A stretch of DNA of 64,000 nt from Lepidurus packardi (Eukaryota; Arthropoda; Branchiopoda; Notostraca; Triopsidae), in NCBI GenBank assembly GCA_023053545.1, contig JAKZAN010000046.1, forward strand, positions 248,001-312,000. Reading direction: 5' to 3'. Positions 10,601 through 24,970 of the stretch are shown here, one piece after another. Below the pieces are notes generated by a model. The model worked only from the letters and a program-made list of their open reading frames with translations, made no database searches and was not told where the DNA came from. Within the stretch, counting starts at the first letter, position 1. Each line of letters begins with the position of its first letter. The translations under genes and the position numbers were made by a program.

Positions 10601-13099
10601 TACGGACTGAATTAATTCATTATGCACTTAATTCTTCCATTACGGACTGAATTAATTCCTTAAGGACTGTATTAATTCCTTACGGATTGAATTAATACCT
10701 TTCGGACTGAATTAAATCCTTACGGACTGAATTAATTCCTTACGGACTTAATTAATTCCTTACGGACTTAATTAATTCCTTATGGACTGAATTAATTCAT
10801 TACGGACTGAATTAATTCATTACGGACTGAATTAATACCTTACGGACTGAATTAAATCCTTACGGACTGAATTAATTCCTTACGGACTTAATTAATTCCT
10901 TACGGACTGAATTAATTCCTTACGGACTGAATTAATTCCTTACGGACTGAATTAATTCCTTACTGATTGAATTAATTCATACGGACTGAATTAATTCCTT
11001 ACGGACCGAATTAATTCTTTATGATTGACTGAATTCCTTACTTACTGAATTAATTAGTTACGGACTGAATTAATTCCTTACGGACTGAATTAATTCTTTA
11101 CGGACTGAATTAACTACTTAGGGACTGAATTAATTCCTTACGGACTGAATTAATTCTTTAGGGACTGAATTGATTCCTTACGGACTTAATTAATTCCTTA
11201 CGGACTGAATTAATTCCTTACGAACTGAATTAATTCATTACGGACTGAATTAATTCATTACGTACTTAATTAAATCCTTACTGACTTAATTAACTACTTA
11301 CGGACTGAATTAATTTCTTACGGACTGAATTAATTCCTTACTGACTTTATAAATTCCTTACGGATTATATCAATACCTTACGGACTTAATTAATTCTTTA
11401 CGGAATGATTTACTTCCTTACGGACTGAATTAATTCCTTACGGACTGAATTAGTTCCTTACGGACTAAATTATTTCCGTACGGCCTGAATTAATTTCTTA
11501 CGGACTGAATTAATTCATTACGGACTTCATTAATCCATTACGGAATTAATTAATTCATTACGGACTGAATTAATTCATTACGGACTGAATTAATTCATTA
11601 CGGACTTCATTAATTCCTTACGGACTGAATTAATTCCTTACGGCCTGATTTAATTCCTTACAGACTGAATTAATTCCTTACGGCCTGATTTAATTCCTTA
11701 CAGACTGGATTAATTCCTTATGGACTGAATTAATTCCTTACGAACTTAATTAATTCCTTACGGACTTAATTAATTCCTTACGGACTGAATTGTTTCCTTA
11801 CCTACTGAATTTAATTCCATAAGGCCTGAATTAATTTCTTATGGACTGAATTAATTCATTACGGACTTCATTAATATATTACGGACTTAATTAATTCATT
11901 ACGGACTGAATTAATTCATTACGGACTGAATTAATTCATTACGGACTTAATTACTTCCTTACGGACTGAATTAATTCCTTTCGGCCTGATTTAATTCCTT
12001 ACAGACTGAATTAATTCCTTACGGCCTGATTTAATTCCTTACAGACTGGATTAATTCCTCATGGACTGAATTAATTCCTTACGAACTTAATTAATTCCTT
12101 ACGGACTTAATTAATTCCTTACGGACTGAATTAATTGTACTGATTGTACTGAATGTATTTCTTACGGACTGAATTAATTCCTTACGGACTGAACTAATTC
12201 CTTACGGACTTAAATAATTCATTACGGACTGAATTAACTCATTACGGACTGAATTAATTCCTTACGGACTGAATAAATTCCTTACGGACTGAATTAATTC
12301 TTTATGATTGATTGAATTCCTTATTTACTGAATTAATTAGTTACGAACTGAATTAATTCCTTACGGACTGAATTAATACCTTACGGACTGAATTAAATCC
12401 TTCCGGACTGAATTAATTCCTTACGGACTGAATTAATACCTTACGGACTGAATTAAATCCTTACAGACTGAATTAATTCCTTACGGACTGAATTAATTCC
12501 TTAATTCCTTAATCAATTCCTTACGGACTGAATTAATTTCATCCGGACTATATTAATTCATTACGCACTTAATTAATCCATTACGGACTGAATTAATTCC
12601 TTAAGGACTGTATTAATTCCTTACGGACTGAATTAATACCTTACGGACTGAATTAAATCCTTACGGACTGAATTAATTCCTTACGGACTGAATTAATACC
12701 TTACGGACTGAATTAAATCCTTACAGACTGAATTAATTCCTTACGGACTGAACTTATTCCTTACGGACTGAATTAATTCCTTACGGACTGAATTAATTCC
12801 TTAATTCCTTAATTAATTCCTTACGGACTGAATTAATTTCATCCGGACTGAATTAATTCATTACGCACTTAATTAATCCATTACGGACTGAATTAATTCC
12901 TTACGGACTGTGTTAATTCCTTACGGACTGAATTAATACCTTACGGACTGAATTAAATCCTTACGGACTGAATTAATTCCTTACGGACTTAATTAATTCC
13001 TTACGGACTTAATTAATTCCTTACGGACTGAATTAATTCATTACGGACTGAATTAATTCATTACGGACTGAATTAATACCTCACGGACTGAAATAATTC

Positions 13100-14401
13100 C
13101 TTACGGACTTAATTAATTCCTTACGGACTGAATTAATTCATTACGGACTGAATTAATTCCTTACGGACTGAATTAATTCCTTACGGACCTAATTAATTCC
13201 TTACGGACGGAATTAATTCTTTACGGACTTAATTAATTCCTTACGGACTTAATTAATTCCTTACGTACTTAATTAATTCCTTACGGTCTGAATTAATTCC
13301 GTACGGATTTAATTAATTCCGTAAGGGATGAATGAATTAATTACGGACTGAAATAATTCCTTACGGACTAAATTAATTCCTTACGGACTGAATTAATTCC
13401 TTACGGACTGAATTAATTCCTTACGGACTGAATTAATTCCTTACGGACTGAATTATTTCCTTACGGACTGAATTAATTCTTTAATATTGATTGAATTCCT
13501 TTCTTACTGAAAAAATTCCTAACGGACTGAATTAATTCCTTAATTAATTCCTTACGGACTGAATTAATTTCATACGGACTGAATTAATTCATTACGGACT
13601 TAATTAATCCATTACGGACTGAATTAATTCCTTACGGACTTAATTAATTCCTTACGGACTGTATAAATTCCTTACGGACTGAATTAATTCCTTACGGACT
13701 GAATTAATACCTTACGGACTGAATTAAATCCTTACGGACTGAATTAATTCCTTACGGACTTAATTAATTCCTTACGGACTTAATTAATTCCTTACGGACT
13801 GAATTAATTCATTACGGACTGAATTAATTCATTACGGACTGAATTAATACCTCACGGACTGAATTAAATCCTTACGGACTGAAATAATTCCTTACGCACT
13901 TAATTAATTCCTTACGGACTGAATTAATTCATTACGGACTGAATTAATTCCTTACGGACTGAATTAATTCCTTACGGACCTAATTAATTCCTTACGGACG
14001 GAATTAATTCTTTACGGACTTAATTAATTCCTTACGGACTTAATTAATTCCTTACGTACTTAATTAATTCCTTACGGTCTGAATTAATTCCGTACGGATT
14101 TAATTAATTCCGTAAGGGATGAATGAATTAATTACGGACTGAAATAATTCCTTACGGACTAAATTAATTCCTTACGGACTGAATTAATTCCTTACGGACT
14201 GAATTAATTCCTTACGGACTGAATTAATTCCTTACGGACTGAATTATTTCCTTACGGACTGAATTAATTCTTTAGGATTGATTGAATTCCTTTCTTACTG
14301 AAAAAATTCCTAACGGACTGAATTAATTCCTTAATTAATTCCTTACGGACTGAATTAATTTCATACGGACTGAATTAATTCATTACGGACTTAATTAATC
14401 C
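13100..14401 (+). repeat. 791-bp tandem duplication in G-type domain 1
   Basis: The segment 13100-13610 matches 13891-14401 at an offset of 791 bp (TTACGGACGG at 13201 and 13992; CCTTTCTTACTG at 13498 and 14289). Related copies of this block continue around 15.6-16.0, 16.2-16.6, 17.4-17.8 and 26.9-27.3 kb. Confidence 0.8.
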
Positions 14402-14871
14402 ATTACGGACTGAATTAATACCTTACGGACTGAATTAAATCCTTACGGACTGAATTAATTCCTTACGGACTGAATTAATACCTTACGGACTGAATTAAAT
14501 CCTTACAGACTGAATTAATTCCTTACGGACTGAATTAATTCCTTAATTCCTTAATTAATTCCTTACGGACTGAATTAATTTCATCCGGACTATATTAATT
14601 CATTACGCACTTAATTAATCCATTACGGACTGAATTAATTCCTTAAAGACTGTATTAATTCCTTACGGACTGAATTAATACCTTACGGACTGAATTAAAT
14701 CCTTACGGACTGAATTAATTCCTTACGGACTGAATTAATACCTTACGGACTGAATTAAATCCTTACAGACTGAATTAATTCCTTACGGACTGAACTTATT
14801 CCTTACGGACTGAATTAATTCCTTACGGACTGAATTAATTCCTTACGGACTGAATTAATTCCTTAATTCCT

Positions 14872-17800
14872 TAAAAAATTCCTAACGGACTGAATTAATT
14901 CCTTAATTAATTCCTTACGGACTGAATTAATTTCATACGGACTGAATTAATTCATTACGGACTTAATTAATCCATTACGGACTGAATTAATTCCTTACGG
15001 ACTTAATTAATTCCTTACGGACTGTATAAATTCCTTACGGACTGAATTAATTCCTTACGGACTGAATTAGGTCCTTACGGACTGAATTAATTCTTTAGGA
15101 TTGATTGAATTCCTTTCTTACTGAATTAATTCCTTACGGACCGAATGAATTCCTTACGGACTGAATTAATTTCATACGGACTGAATTAATACCTTACGGA
15201 CTGTATTAATTCCTTACGGACTGAATTAATACCTTACGGACTGAATTAAATCCTTACGGACTGAATTAATTCCTTACGGACTGAATTAATACCTTACGGA
15301 CTGAATTAATACCTTACGGACTGAATTAAATCCTTACGGACAGAATTAATTCCTTACGGACTGTATAAATTCCTTACGGACTGAATTAATTCCTTACGGA
15401 CTGAATTAATACCTTACGGACTGAATTAAATCCTTACGGACTGAATTAATTCCTTACGGACTTAATTAATTCCTTACGGACTTAATTAATTCCTTACGGA
15501 CTGAATTAATTCATTACGGACTGAATTAATTCATTACGGACTGAATTAATACCTCACGGACTGAATTAAATCCTTACGGACTGAAATAATTCCTTACGCA
15601 CTTAATTAATTCCTTACGGACTGAATTAATTCATTACGGACTGAATTAATTCCTTACGGACTGAATTAATTCCTTACGGACCTAATTAATTCCTTACGGA
15701 CGGAATTAATTCTTTACGGACTTAATTAATTCCTTACGGACTTAATTAATTCCTTACGTACTTAATTAATTCCTTACGGTCTGAATTAATTCCGTACGGA
15801 TTTAATTAATTCCGTAAGGGATGAATGAATTAATTACGGACTGAAATAATTCCTTACGGACTAAATTAATTCCTTACGGACTGAATTAATTCCTTACGGA
15901 CTGAATTAATTCCTTACGGACTGAATTATTTCCTTACGGACTGAATTAATTCTTAGGATTGATTGAATTCCTTTCTTACTGAAAAAATTCCTAACGGACT
16001 GAATTAATTCCTTAATTAATTCCTTACGGACTGAATTAATTTCATACGGACTGAATTAATTCATTACGGACTTAATTAATCCATTACGGACTGAATTAAT
16101 ACCTCACGGACTGAATTAAATCCTTACGGACTGAAATAATTCCTTACGCACTTAATTAATTCCTTACGGACTGAATTAATTCATTACGGACTGAATTAAT
16201 TCCTTACGGACTGAATTAATTCCTTACGGACCTAATTAATTCCTTACGGACGGAATTAATTCTTTACGGACTTAATTAATTCCTTACGGACTTAATTAAT
16301 TCCTTACGTACTTAATTAATTCCTTACGGTCTGAATTAATTCCGTACGGATTTAATTAATTCCGTAAGGGATGAATGAATTAATTACGGACTGAAATAAT
16401 TCCTTACGGACTAAATTAATTCCTTACGGACTGAATTAATTCCTTACGGACTGAATTAATTCCTTACGGACTGAATTAATTCCTTACGGACTGAATTATT
16501 TCCTTACGGACTGAATTAATTCTTAGGATTGATTGAATTCCTTTCTTACTGAAAAAATTCCTAACGGACTGAATTAATTCCTTAATTAATTCCTTACGGA
16601 CTGAATTAATTTCATACGGACTGAATTAATTCATTACGGACTTAATTAATCCATTACGGACTGAATTAATACCTTACGGACTGAATTAAATCCTTACGGA
16701 CTGAATTAATTCCTTACGGACTGAATTAATACCTTACGGACTGAATTAAATCCTTACAGACTGAATTAATTCCTTACGGACTGAATTAATTCCTTAATTC
16801 CTTAATTAATTCCTTACGGACTGAATTAATTTCATCCGGACTATATTAATTCATTACGCACTTAATTAATCCATTACGGACTGAATTAATTCCTTAAAGA
16901 CTGTATTAATTCCTTACGGACTGAATTAATACCTTACGGACTGAATTAAATCCTTACGGACTGAATTAATTCCTTACGGACTGAATTAATACCTTACGGA
17001 CTGAATTAAATCCTTACAGACTGAATTAATTCCTTACGGACTGAACTTATTCCTTACGGACTGAATTAATTCCTTACGGACTGAATTAATTCCTTACGGA
17101 CTGAATTAATTCCTTAATTCCTTAATTAATTCCTTACGGACTGAATTAATTTCATCCGGACTGAATTAATTCATTACGCACTTAATTAATCCATTACGGA
17201 CTGAATTAATTCCTTACGGACTGTATTAATTCCTTACGGACTGAATTAATACCTTACGGACTGAATTAAATCCTTACGGACTGAATTAATTCCTTACGGA
17301 CTTAATTAATTCCTTACGGACTTAATTAATTCCTTACGGACTGAATTAATTCATTACGGACTGAATTAATTCATTACGGACTGAATTAATACCTCACGGA
17401 CTGAATTAAATCCTTACGGACTGAATTAATTCCTTACGGACTTAATTAATTCCTTACGGACTGAATTAATTCCTTACGGACCTAATTAATTCCTTACGGA
17501 CGGAATTAATTCTTTACGGACTTAATTAATTCCTTACGGACTTAATTAATTCCTTACGTACTTAATTAATTCCTTACGGTCTGAATTAATTCCGTACGGA
17601 TTTAATTAATTCCGTAAGGAATGAATGAATTAATTACGGACTGAAATAATTCCTTACGGACTAAATTAATTCCTTACGGACTGAATTAATTCCTTACGGA
17701 CTGAATTAATTCCTTACGGACTGAATTAATTCCTTACGGACTGAATTATTTCCTTACGGACTGAATTAATTCTTTAGGATTGATTGAATTCCTTTCTTAC

Positions 17801-18270
17801 TGAAAAAATTCCTAACGGACTGAATTAATTCCTTAATTAATTCCTTACGGACTGAATTAATTTCATACGGACTGAATTAATTCATTACGGACTTAATTAA
17901 TCCATTACGGACTGAATTAATTCCTTACGGACTTAATTAATTCCTTACGGACTGTATAAATTCCTTACGGACTGAATTAATTCCTTACGGACTGAATTAG
18001 GTCCTTACGGACTGAATTAATTCTTTAGGATTGATTGAATTCCTTTCTTACTGAATTAATTCCTTACGGACCGAATGAATTCCTTACGGACTGAATTAAT
18101 TTCATACGGACTGAATTAATACCTTACGGACTGTATTAATTCCTTACGGACTGAATTAATACCTTACGGACTGAATTAAATCCTTACGGACTGAATTAAT
18201 TCCTTACGGACTGAATTAATACCTTACGGACTGAATTAATACCTTACGGACTGAATTAAATCCTTACGGA
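14872..18270 (+). repeat. Direct duplication, offset 2930 bp, G-type domain 1
   Basis: The segment 14872-15340 is repeated at 17802-18270. Both contain the rare GAATTAGGTCC unit (15061 and 17991), the TTCTTTAGG landmark and ACGGACCGAATGAATT. A third copy of the GAATTAGG part is at 18610. Confidence 0.8.
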
Positions 18271-19570
18271 CTGAATTAATACCTTACAGACTGAATTAAA
18301 TCCTTACGGACTGAATTAATTCCTTACGGACTTAATTAATTCCTTACGGACTTAATTAATTCCTTTCGGACTGAATTAATTCATTACGGACTGAATTAAT
18401 TCATTACGGACTGAATTAAATCCTTATGGACTGAATTAATTCCTAACGGACTTAATTAATTCCTTACGGACTGAATTAATTCCTTACGGACTGAATTAAT
18501 TCATTACGGACTGAATTAATTCATTACGGACTGAATTAATACCTCACGGACTGAATTAAATCCTTACGGACTGAATTAATTCCTAACGGACTGAATTAAT
18601 TCCTTACGGACTGAATTAGGTCCTTACGGACTGAATTAATTCTTTAGGATTGATTGAATTCCTTTCTTACTGAATTAATTCCTTACGGACCGAATGAATT
18701 CCTTACGGACTGAATTAATTTCATACGGACTGAATTAATACCTTACGGACTGTATTAATTCCTTACGGACTGAATTAATACCTTACGGACTGAATTAAAT
18801 CCTTACGGACTGAATTAATTCCTTACGGACTGAATTAATACCTTACGGACTGAATTAATACCTTACGGACTGAATTAAATCCTTACGGACTGAATTAATA
18901 CCTTACGGACTGAATTAAATCCTTACGGACTGAATTAATTCCTTACGGACTTAATTAATTCCTTACGGACTTAATTAATTCCTTACGGACTGAATTAATT
19001 CATTACGGACTGAATTAATTCATTACGGACTGAATTAATTCTTTAGGATTTATTGAATTCCTTTCTTACTGAATTAACTACATACGGACTGAATTAAATC
19101 CTTACGGACTGAATTAATTCCTTACGGACTTAATTAATACCTTACGGATTTAATTAATTCCTTACGGTCTGAATTAATTCCTTACGGCCTGATTTAATTC
19201 CTTACAGACTGAATTAATTCCTTAAGGCCTGATTTAATTCCTTACAGACTGGATTAATTCCTCATGGACTGAATTAATTCCTTACGAACTTAATTAATTC
19301 CTTACGGACTTAATTAATTCCTTACGGACTGAATTAATTGTACTGATTGTACTGAATGTATTTCTTACGGACTGAATTAATTCCTTACGGACTGAACTAA
19401 TTCCTTACGGACTTAAATAATTCCTTACGGACTGAATTAATACCTCACGGACTGAATTAAATCCTTACGGACTGAATTAATTCCTTACGGACTTAATTAA
19501 TTCCTTACGGACTGAATTAATTCATTACGGACTGAATTAATTCCTTACGGTCTGAATTAATTCCGTACGG

Positions 19571-22500
19571 ATTTAATTAATTCCTTACGGACTTAATTAA
19601 TTCCTTACGGACTTAATTAAATCCATACGGACTTAATTAATTCCTTACGGACGTAAATAATTCCTTACGGACTTAATTAATTCCTTACGGAATTAATTAA
19701 TTCCTTACGGCCTTAACTAAATCCCTACGGACTTAATTAATTCCTTACGGACTTAATTAATTCTTTACGGAATTAATTAATTCATTACGGAATTTATTAA
19801 TTCATTACGGATTCAATTAATTCATTACGGACTTTCTTAATTCATTACGGACTTAATTAATTCCTTACAGACTTAATTAATTCAGTAAGGACTTAATTAA
19901 TTAATTACGGACTTAATTAATTCCTTACGGACTTAATTATTTCATTACGGACTTAATTAATTCCTTACGGACTTACTTAATTCCTTGCGGCCTTAATTAA
20001 ATCCATACGGACTTAATTAATTCCTTACGGACTTAAATAATTCTTTACGGAATTAATTAATTCATTACGGATTCAACTAATTCATTACGGACTTTCTTAA
20101 TTCATTACGGACTTAATTAATTCCTTACGGACCTAATTCATTCATTACGGACATTATAAATTCCTTAGGGACTTAATTAATTTCTTACGGACTTAGTTAA
20201 ATCATAACGGACTAAATTAATTCCTTACGGACTTAATTAATTCCTTACGGACTTAATTAATTCCTTACGGACTTAAATATTTCTTTACGGAATTAATTAA
20301 TTCATTACGGAATTTATTAATTCATTACGGATTCAATTAATTCATTACGGACTTTCTTAATTCATTACGGACTTAATTAGTTCCTTACGGACCTAATTCA
20401 TTTATTACGGACTTAATTAATTCATTACGAACTTAAATAATTCATTACGGACTTAATTAAATCCTTACGGACACAATTAATTCATTACGGACTTAATTAA
20501 TTCCTTACGGAATTAATTCATTCATTACGGAATTAAATAATTCATTACGGATTTAATTAATTCATTACGGACTTTATTAATTCTTTACGGACTTAATTAA
20601 TTCCTTACGGACTTAATTAATTCTTTACGGAATTAATTAATTCATTACGGAATTTATTAATTCATTACGGATTCAATTAATTCATTACGGACTTTCTTAA
20701 TTCATTACGGACTTAATTAATTCCTTACGGACCTAATTCATTCATTACGGACTTTATAAATTCCTTAGGGACTTAATTAATTTCTTACGGACTTAGTTAA
20801 ATCATAACGGACTAAATTAATTCCTTACGGAATTAATTAATTCCTTACGGCCTTAACTAAATCCCTACGGACTTAATTAATTCCTTACGGACTTAATTAA
20901 TTCTTTACGGAATTAATTAATTCATTACGGAATTTATTAATTCATTACGGATTCAATTAATTCATTACGGACTTTCTTAATTCATTACGGACTTAATTAA
21001 TTCCTTACAGACTTAATTAATTCAGTAAGGACTTAATTAATTCCTTACGGACTTAATTAATTCCTTACGGACTTAATTATTTCATTACGGACTTAATTCA
21101 TTCCTTACGGACTTAATTAATTCCTTACGGCCTTCATTAAATCCATACGGACTTAATTAATTCCTTACGGACTTAAATAATTCTTTACGGAATTAATTAA
21201 TTCATTACGGAATTTATTAATTCATTACGGATTCAATTAATTCATTACGGACTTTCTTAATTCATTACGGACTTAATTAGTTCCTTACGGACCTAATTCA
21301 TTTATTACGGACTTAATTAATTCATTTCGAACTTAAATAATTCTTTACGGACTTAATTAATTACTTACGGACTTAATTAATTCTTTACGGAATTAATTAA
21401 TTCATTACGGAATTTATTAATTCATTACGGATTCAATTAATTCATTACGGACTTTCTTAATTCATTTCGGACTTAATTAGTTCCTTACGGACCTAATTCA
21501 TTAATTACGGACTTAATTAATTCATTACGAACTTAAATAATTCATTACGGACTTAATTAAATCCTTACGGACTTAATTAATTCATTACGGACTTAATTAA
21601 TTCATTACGGAATTAATTCATTCATTACGGAATTAAATAATTCATTACGGATTTAATTAATTCATTACGGACTTTATTAATTCTTTACGGACTTAATTAA
21701 TTCCTTACGGACTTAATTAATTCTTTACGGAATTAATTAATTCATTACGGAATTTATTAATTCATTACGGATTCAATTAATTCATTACGGATTCAATTAA
21801 TTCATTACGGACTTTCTTAATTCATTACGGACTTAATTAATTCCTTACGGACCTAATTCATTCATTACGGACTTTATAAATTCCTTAGGGACTTAATTAA
21901 TTTCTTACGGACTTAGTTAAATCATAACGGACTAAATTAATTCCTTACGGATTTAATTAATTCCTTACGGACTTAATTAATTCCTTACGGACTTAATTAA
22001 ATCCATACGGACTTAATTAATTCCTTACGGACTTAAATAATTCTTTACGGAATTAATTAATTCATTACGGAATTTATTAATTCATTACGGATTCAATTAA
22101 TTCATTACGGACTTTCTTAATTCATTACGGACTTAATTAGTTCCTTACGGACCTAATTCATTTATTACGGACTTAATTAATTCATTACGAACTTACATAA
22201 TTCATTACGGACTTAATTAAATCCTTACGGACTTAATTAATTCATTACGGACTTAATTAATTCCTTACGGAATTAATTCATTCATTACGGAATTAAATAA
22301 TTCATTACGGATTTAATTAATTCATTACGGACTTTATTAATTCTTTACGGACTTAATTAATTCCTTACGGACTTAATTAATTCTTTACGGAATTAATTAA
22401 TTCATTACGGAATTTATTAATTCATTACGGATTCAATTAATTCATTACGGACTTTCTTAATTCATTACGGACTTAATTAATTCCTTACGGACCTAATTCA

Positions 22501-24970
22501 TTCATTACGGACTTTATAAATTCCTTAGGGACTTAATTAATTTCTTACGGACTTAGTTAAATCATAACGGACTAAATTAATTCCTTACGGACTTAATTAA
22601 TTCCTTACGGACTTAATAAATTCCTTACGGAATTAATTAATTCCTTACGGCCTTAACTAAATCCCTACGGACTTAATTAATTCCTTACGGACTTAATTAA
22701 TTCTTTACGGAATTAATTAATTCATTACGGAATTTATTAATTCATTACGGATTCAATTAATTCATTACGGACTTTCTTAATTCATTACGGACTTAATTAA
22801 TTCCTTACAGACTTAATTAATTCAGTAAGGACTTAATTAATTCCTTACGGACTTAATTAATTCCTTACGGACTTAATTATTTCATTACGGACTTAATTCA
22901 TTCCTTACGGACTTAATTAATTCCTTACGGCCTTAATTAAATCCATACGGACTTAATTAATTCCTTACGGACTTAAATAATTCTTTACGGAATTAATTAA
23001 TTCATTACGGAATTTATTAATTCATTACGGATTCAATTAATTCATTACGGACTTTCTTAATTCATTACGGACTTAATTAGTTCCTTACGGACCTAATTCA
23101 TTTATTACGGACTTAATTAATTCATTACGAACTTAAATAATTCTTTACGGACTTAATTAATTCCTTACGGACTTAATTAATTCTTTACGGAATTAATTAA
23201 TTCATTACGGAATTTATTAATTCATTACGGATTCCATTAATTCATTACGGACTTTCTTAATTCATTACGGACTTAATAAATTCCTTACGGACCTAATTCA
23301 TTCATTACGGACTTTATAAATTCCTTAGGGACTTAATTAATTCCTTACGGCCTTAACTAAATCCCTACGGACTTAATTAATTCCTTACGGACTTAATTAA
23401 TTCCTTACGGACTTAATTATTTCATTACGGACTTCATTAATTCCTTACGTACTTAATTAACTCACTACGGACTTAATTAATTCCCTACGGAATTTATTAA
23501 TTCATTACGGACTTAATTATTTCCTTAGGGACTTCATTAATTCATTACGGACTTTATAAATTCCTTAGGGACTTTAGAAATTCCTTAGGTACTTAATTAA
23601 TTCCTTACGGACTTAGTTAATTCATTACGGACTTAAATATTTCCTTAGGGACTTCATTAATTCATTACGGACTTTATAAATTCCTTAGGGACTTAATTAA
23701 TTCCTTACGGACTTAGTTAATTCACTACGGACTTTATTAATTCATTACGGACTTAATTAATTCAGTACGGACTTAACTAATTCCTTACGGATTTAATTAA
23801 TTCCTTACGGACTTAATTAATTCATTACGGACTTAATTAATTCCTTACGGAATTAATTAATTCCTTACGGCCTTAACTAAATCCCTACGGACTTAATTAA
23901 TTCCTTACGGACTTAATTAATTCTTTACGGAATTAATTAATTCATTACGGAATTTATTAATTCATTACGGATTCAATTAATTCATTACGGACTTTCTTAA
24001 TTCATTACGGACTTAATTAATTCCTTACAGACTTAATTAATTCAGTAAGGACTTAATTAATTCCTTACGGACTTAATTAATTCCTTACGGACTTAATTAA
24101 TTCCTTACGGACTTAATTAATTCCTTACGGACTTAATTAATTCCTTACGGACTTAATTATTCAATTACGGACTTCATTAATTCCTTACGTACTTAATTAA
24201 CTCACTACGGACTTAATTAATTCATTACGGAATTTATTAATTCATTACGGACTTAATTAAATCCTTACAGACTTAATTTATTCAGTAAAGACTTAATTAA
24301 TTCCCTACGGACTTTATTAATTCATTATGGACTTAATTATTTCCTTAGGGACTTCATTAATTCATTTCGGACTTCATTAATTCATAACGGACTTAATTAA
24401 TTCATTACGGACTTTACTAATTCATTACGGAATTAATTAATTCTTTACGGACTTAATTAATTCATTACGAACTTAATTAATTCATTACGGACTTAATTAA
24501 TTCATTACGGACTTAATTAATTCCCTACGGACTTAATTAATTCCTTACGAACTTAATTAATTCTTTACGGAATTAATTAATTCATTACGGAATTTATTAA
24601 TTCATTACGGACTTAATTAAATCCTTACGGACTTAATTAATTCATTACGGACTTAATTAATTGCTTACGGAATTAATTCATTCATTACGGAATTAAATAA
24701 TTCATTACGGATTTAATTAATTCATTACGGACTTTATTAATTCATTACGTAATTAATTAATTCCTTACGGACTTAATTATTTCCTTAGGGACTTCATTAA
24801 TTCATTTCGGACTTCATTAATTCATAACGGACTTAATTAATTCATTACGGACTTAATTAATTCCTTACGGAATTAATTCATTCATTACGGAATTAAATAA
24901 TTCATTACGGATTTAATTAATTCATTACGGACTTTATTAATTCATTACGGAATTAATTAATTCCTTACGG
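19571..24970 (+). repeat. 20-bp satellite, T-type domain 1 (ACTTAATTAA)
   Basis: The unit shifts from ACTGAATTAA to ACTTAATTAA, which creates the 8-bp palindrome TTAATTAA in most units, and TTCATTACGG becomes as common as TTCCTTACGG. Across the full 5.4 kb every unit boundary stays in one 20-bp register: no net indel other than multiples of 20 can be seen. A higher-order marker (TTCCTTACGGAATTAA followed by TTACGGCCTTAACTAAATCC) begins at 19681, 20821, 22621 and 23841, all separated by multiples of 20 bp. Confidence 0.9.

Larger units (their letters stand above)
6645..19570 (+). repeat. 20-bp satellite, G-type domain 1 (ACTGAATTAA)
   Basis: Units are mainly TTCCTTACGGACTGAATTAA, with frequent TTCATTACGG, ATACCTTACGG and AAATCCTTACGG forms. 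The domain contains many phase breaks. These include a 19-bp unit within a recurring landmark (TTCTTTAGGATTGATTGAA followed by TTCCTTTCTTACTGAA, for example near 6.88, 8.55, 9.06, 10.3, 13.5, 14.3, 15.1, 16.5, 17.8 and 18.6 kb) and shortened runs such as CCTTAATTCCTTAATTAA. Larger blocks recur. A roughly 200-bp block containing TTACGGACGG and TTCCGTACGG sits near 9.95, 13.2, 14.0, 15.7, 16.2 and 17.5 kb. The domain looks older or more rearranged than the T-type domains. Confidence 0.9.
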
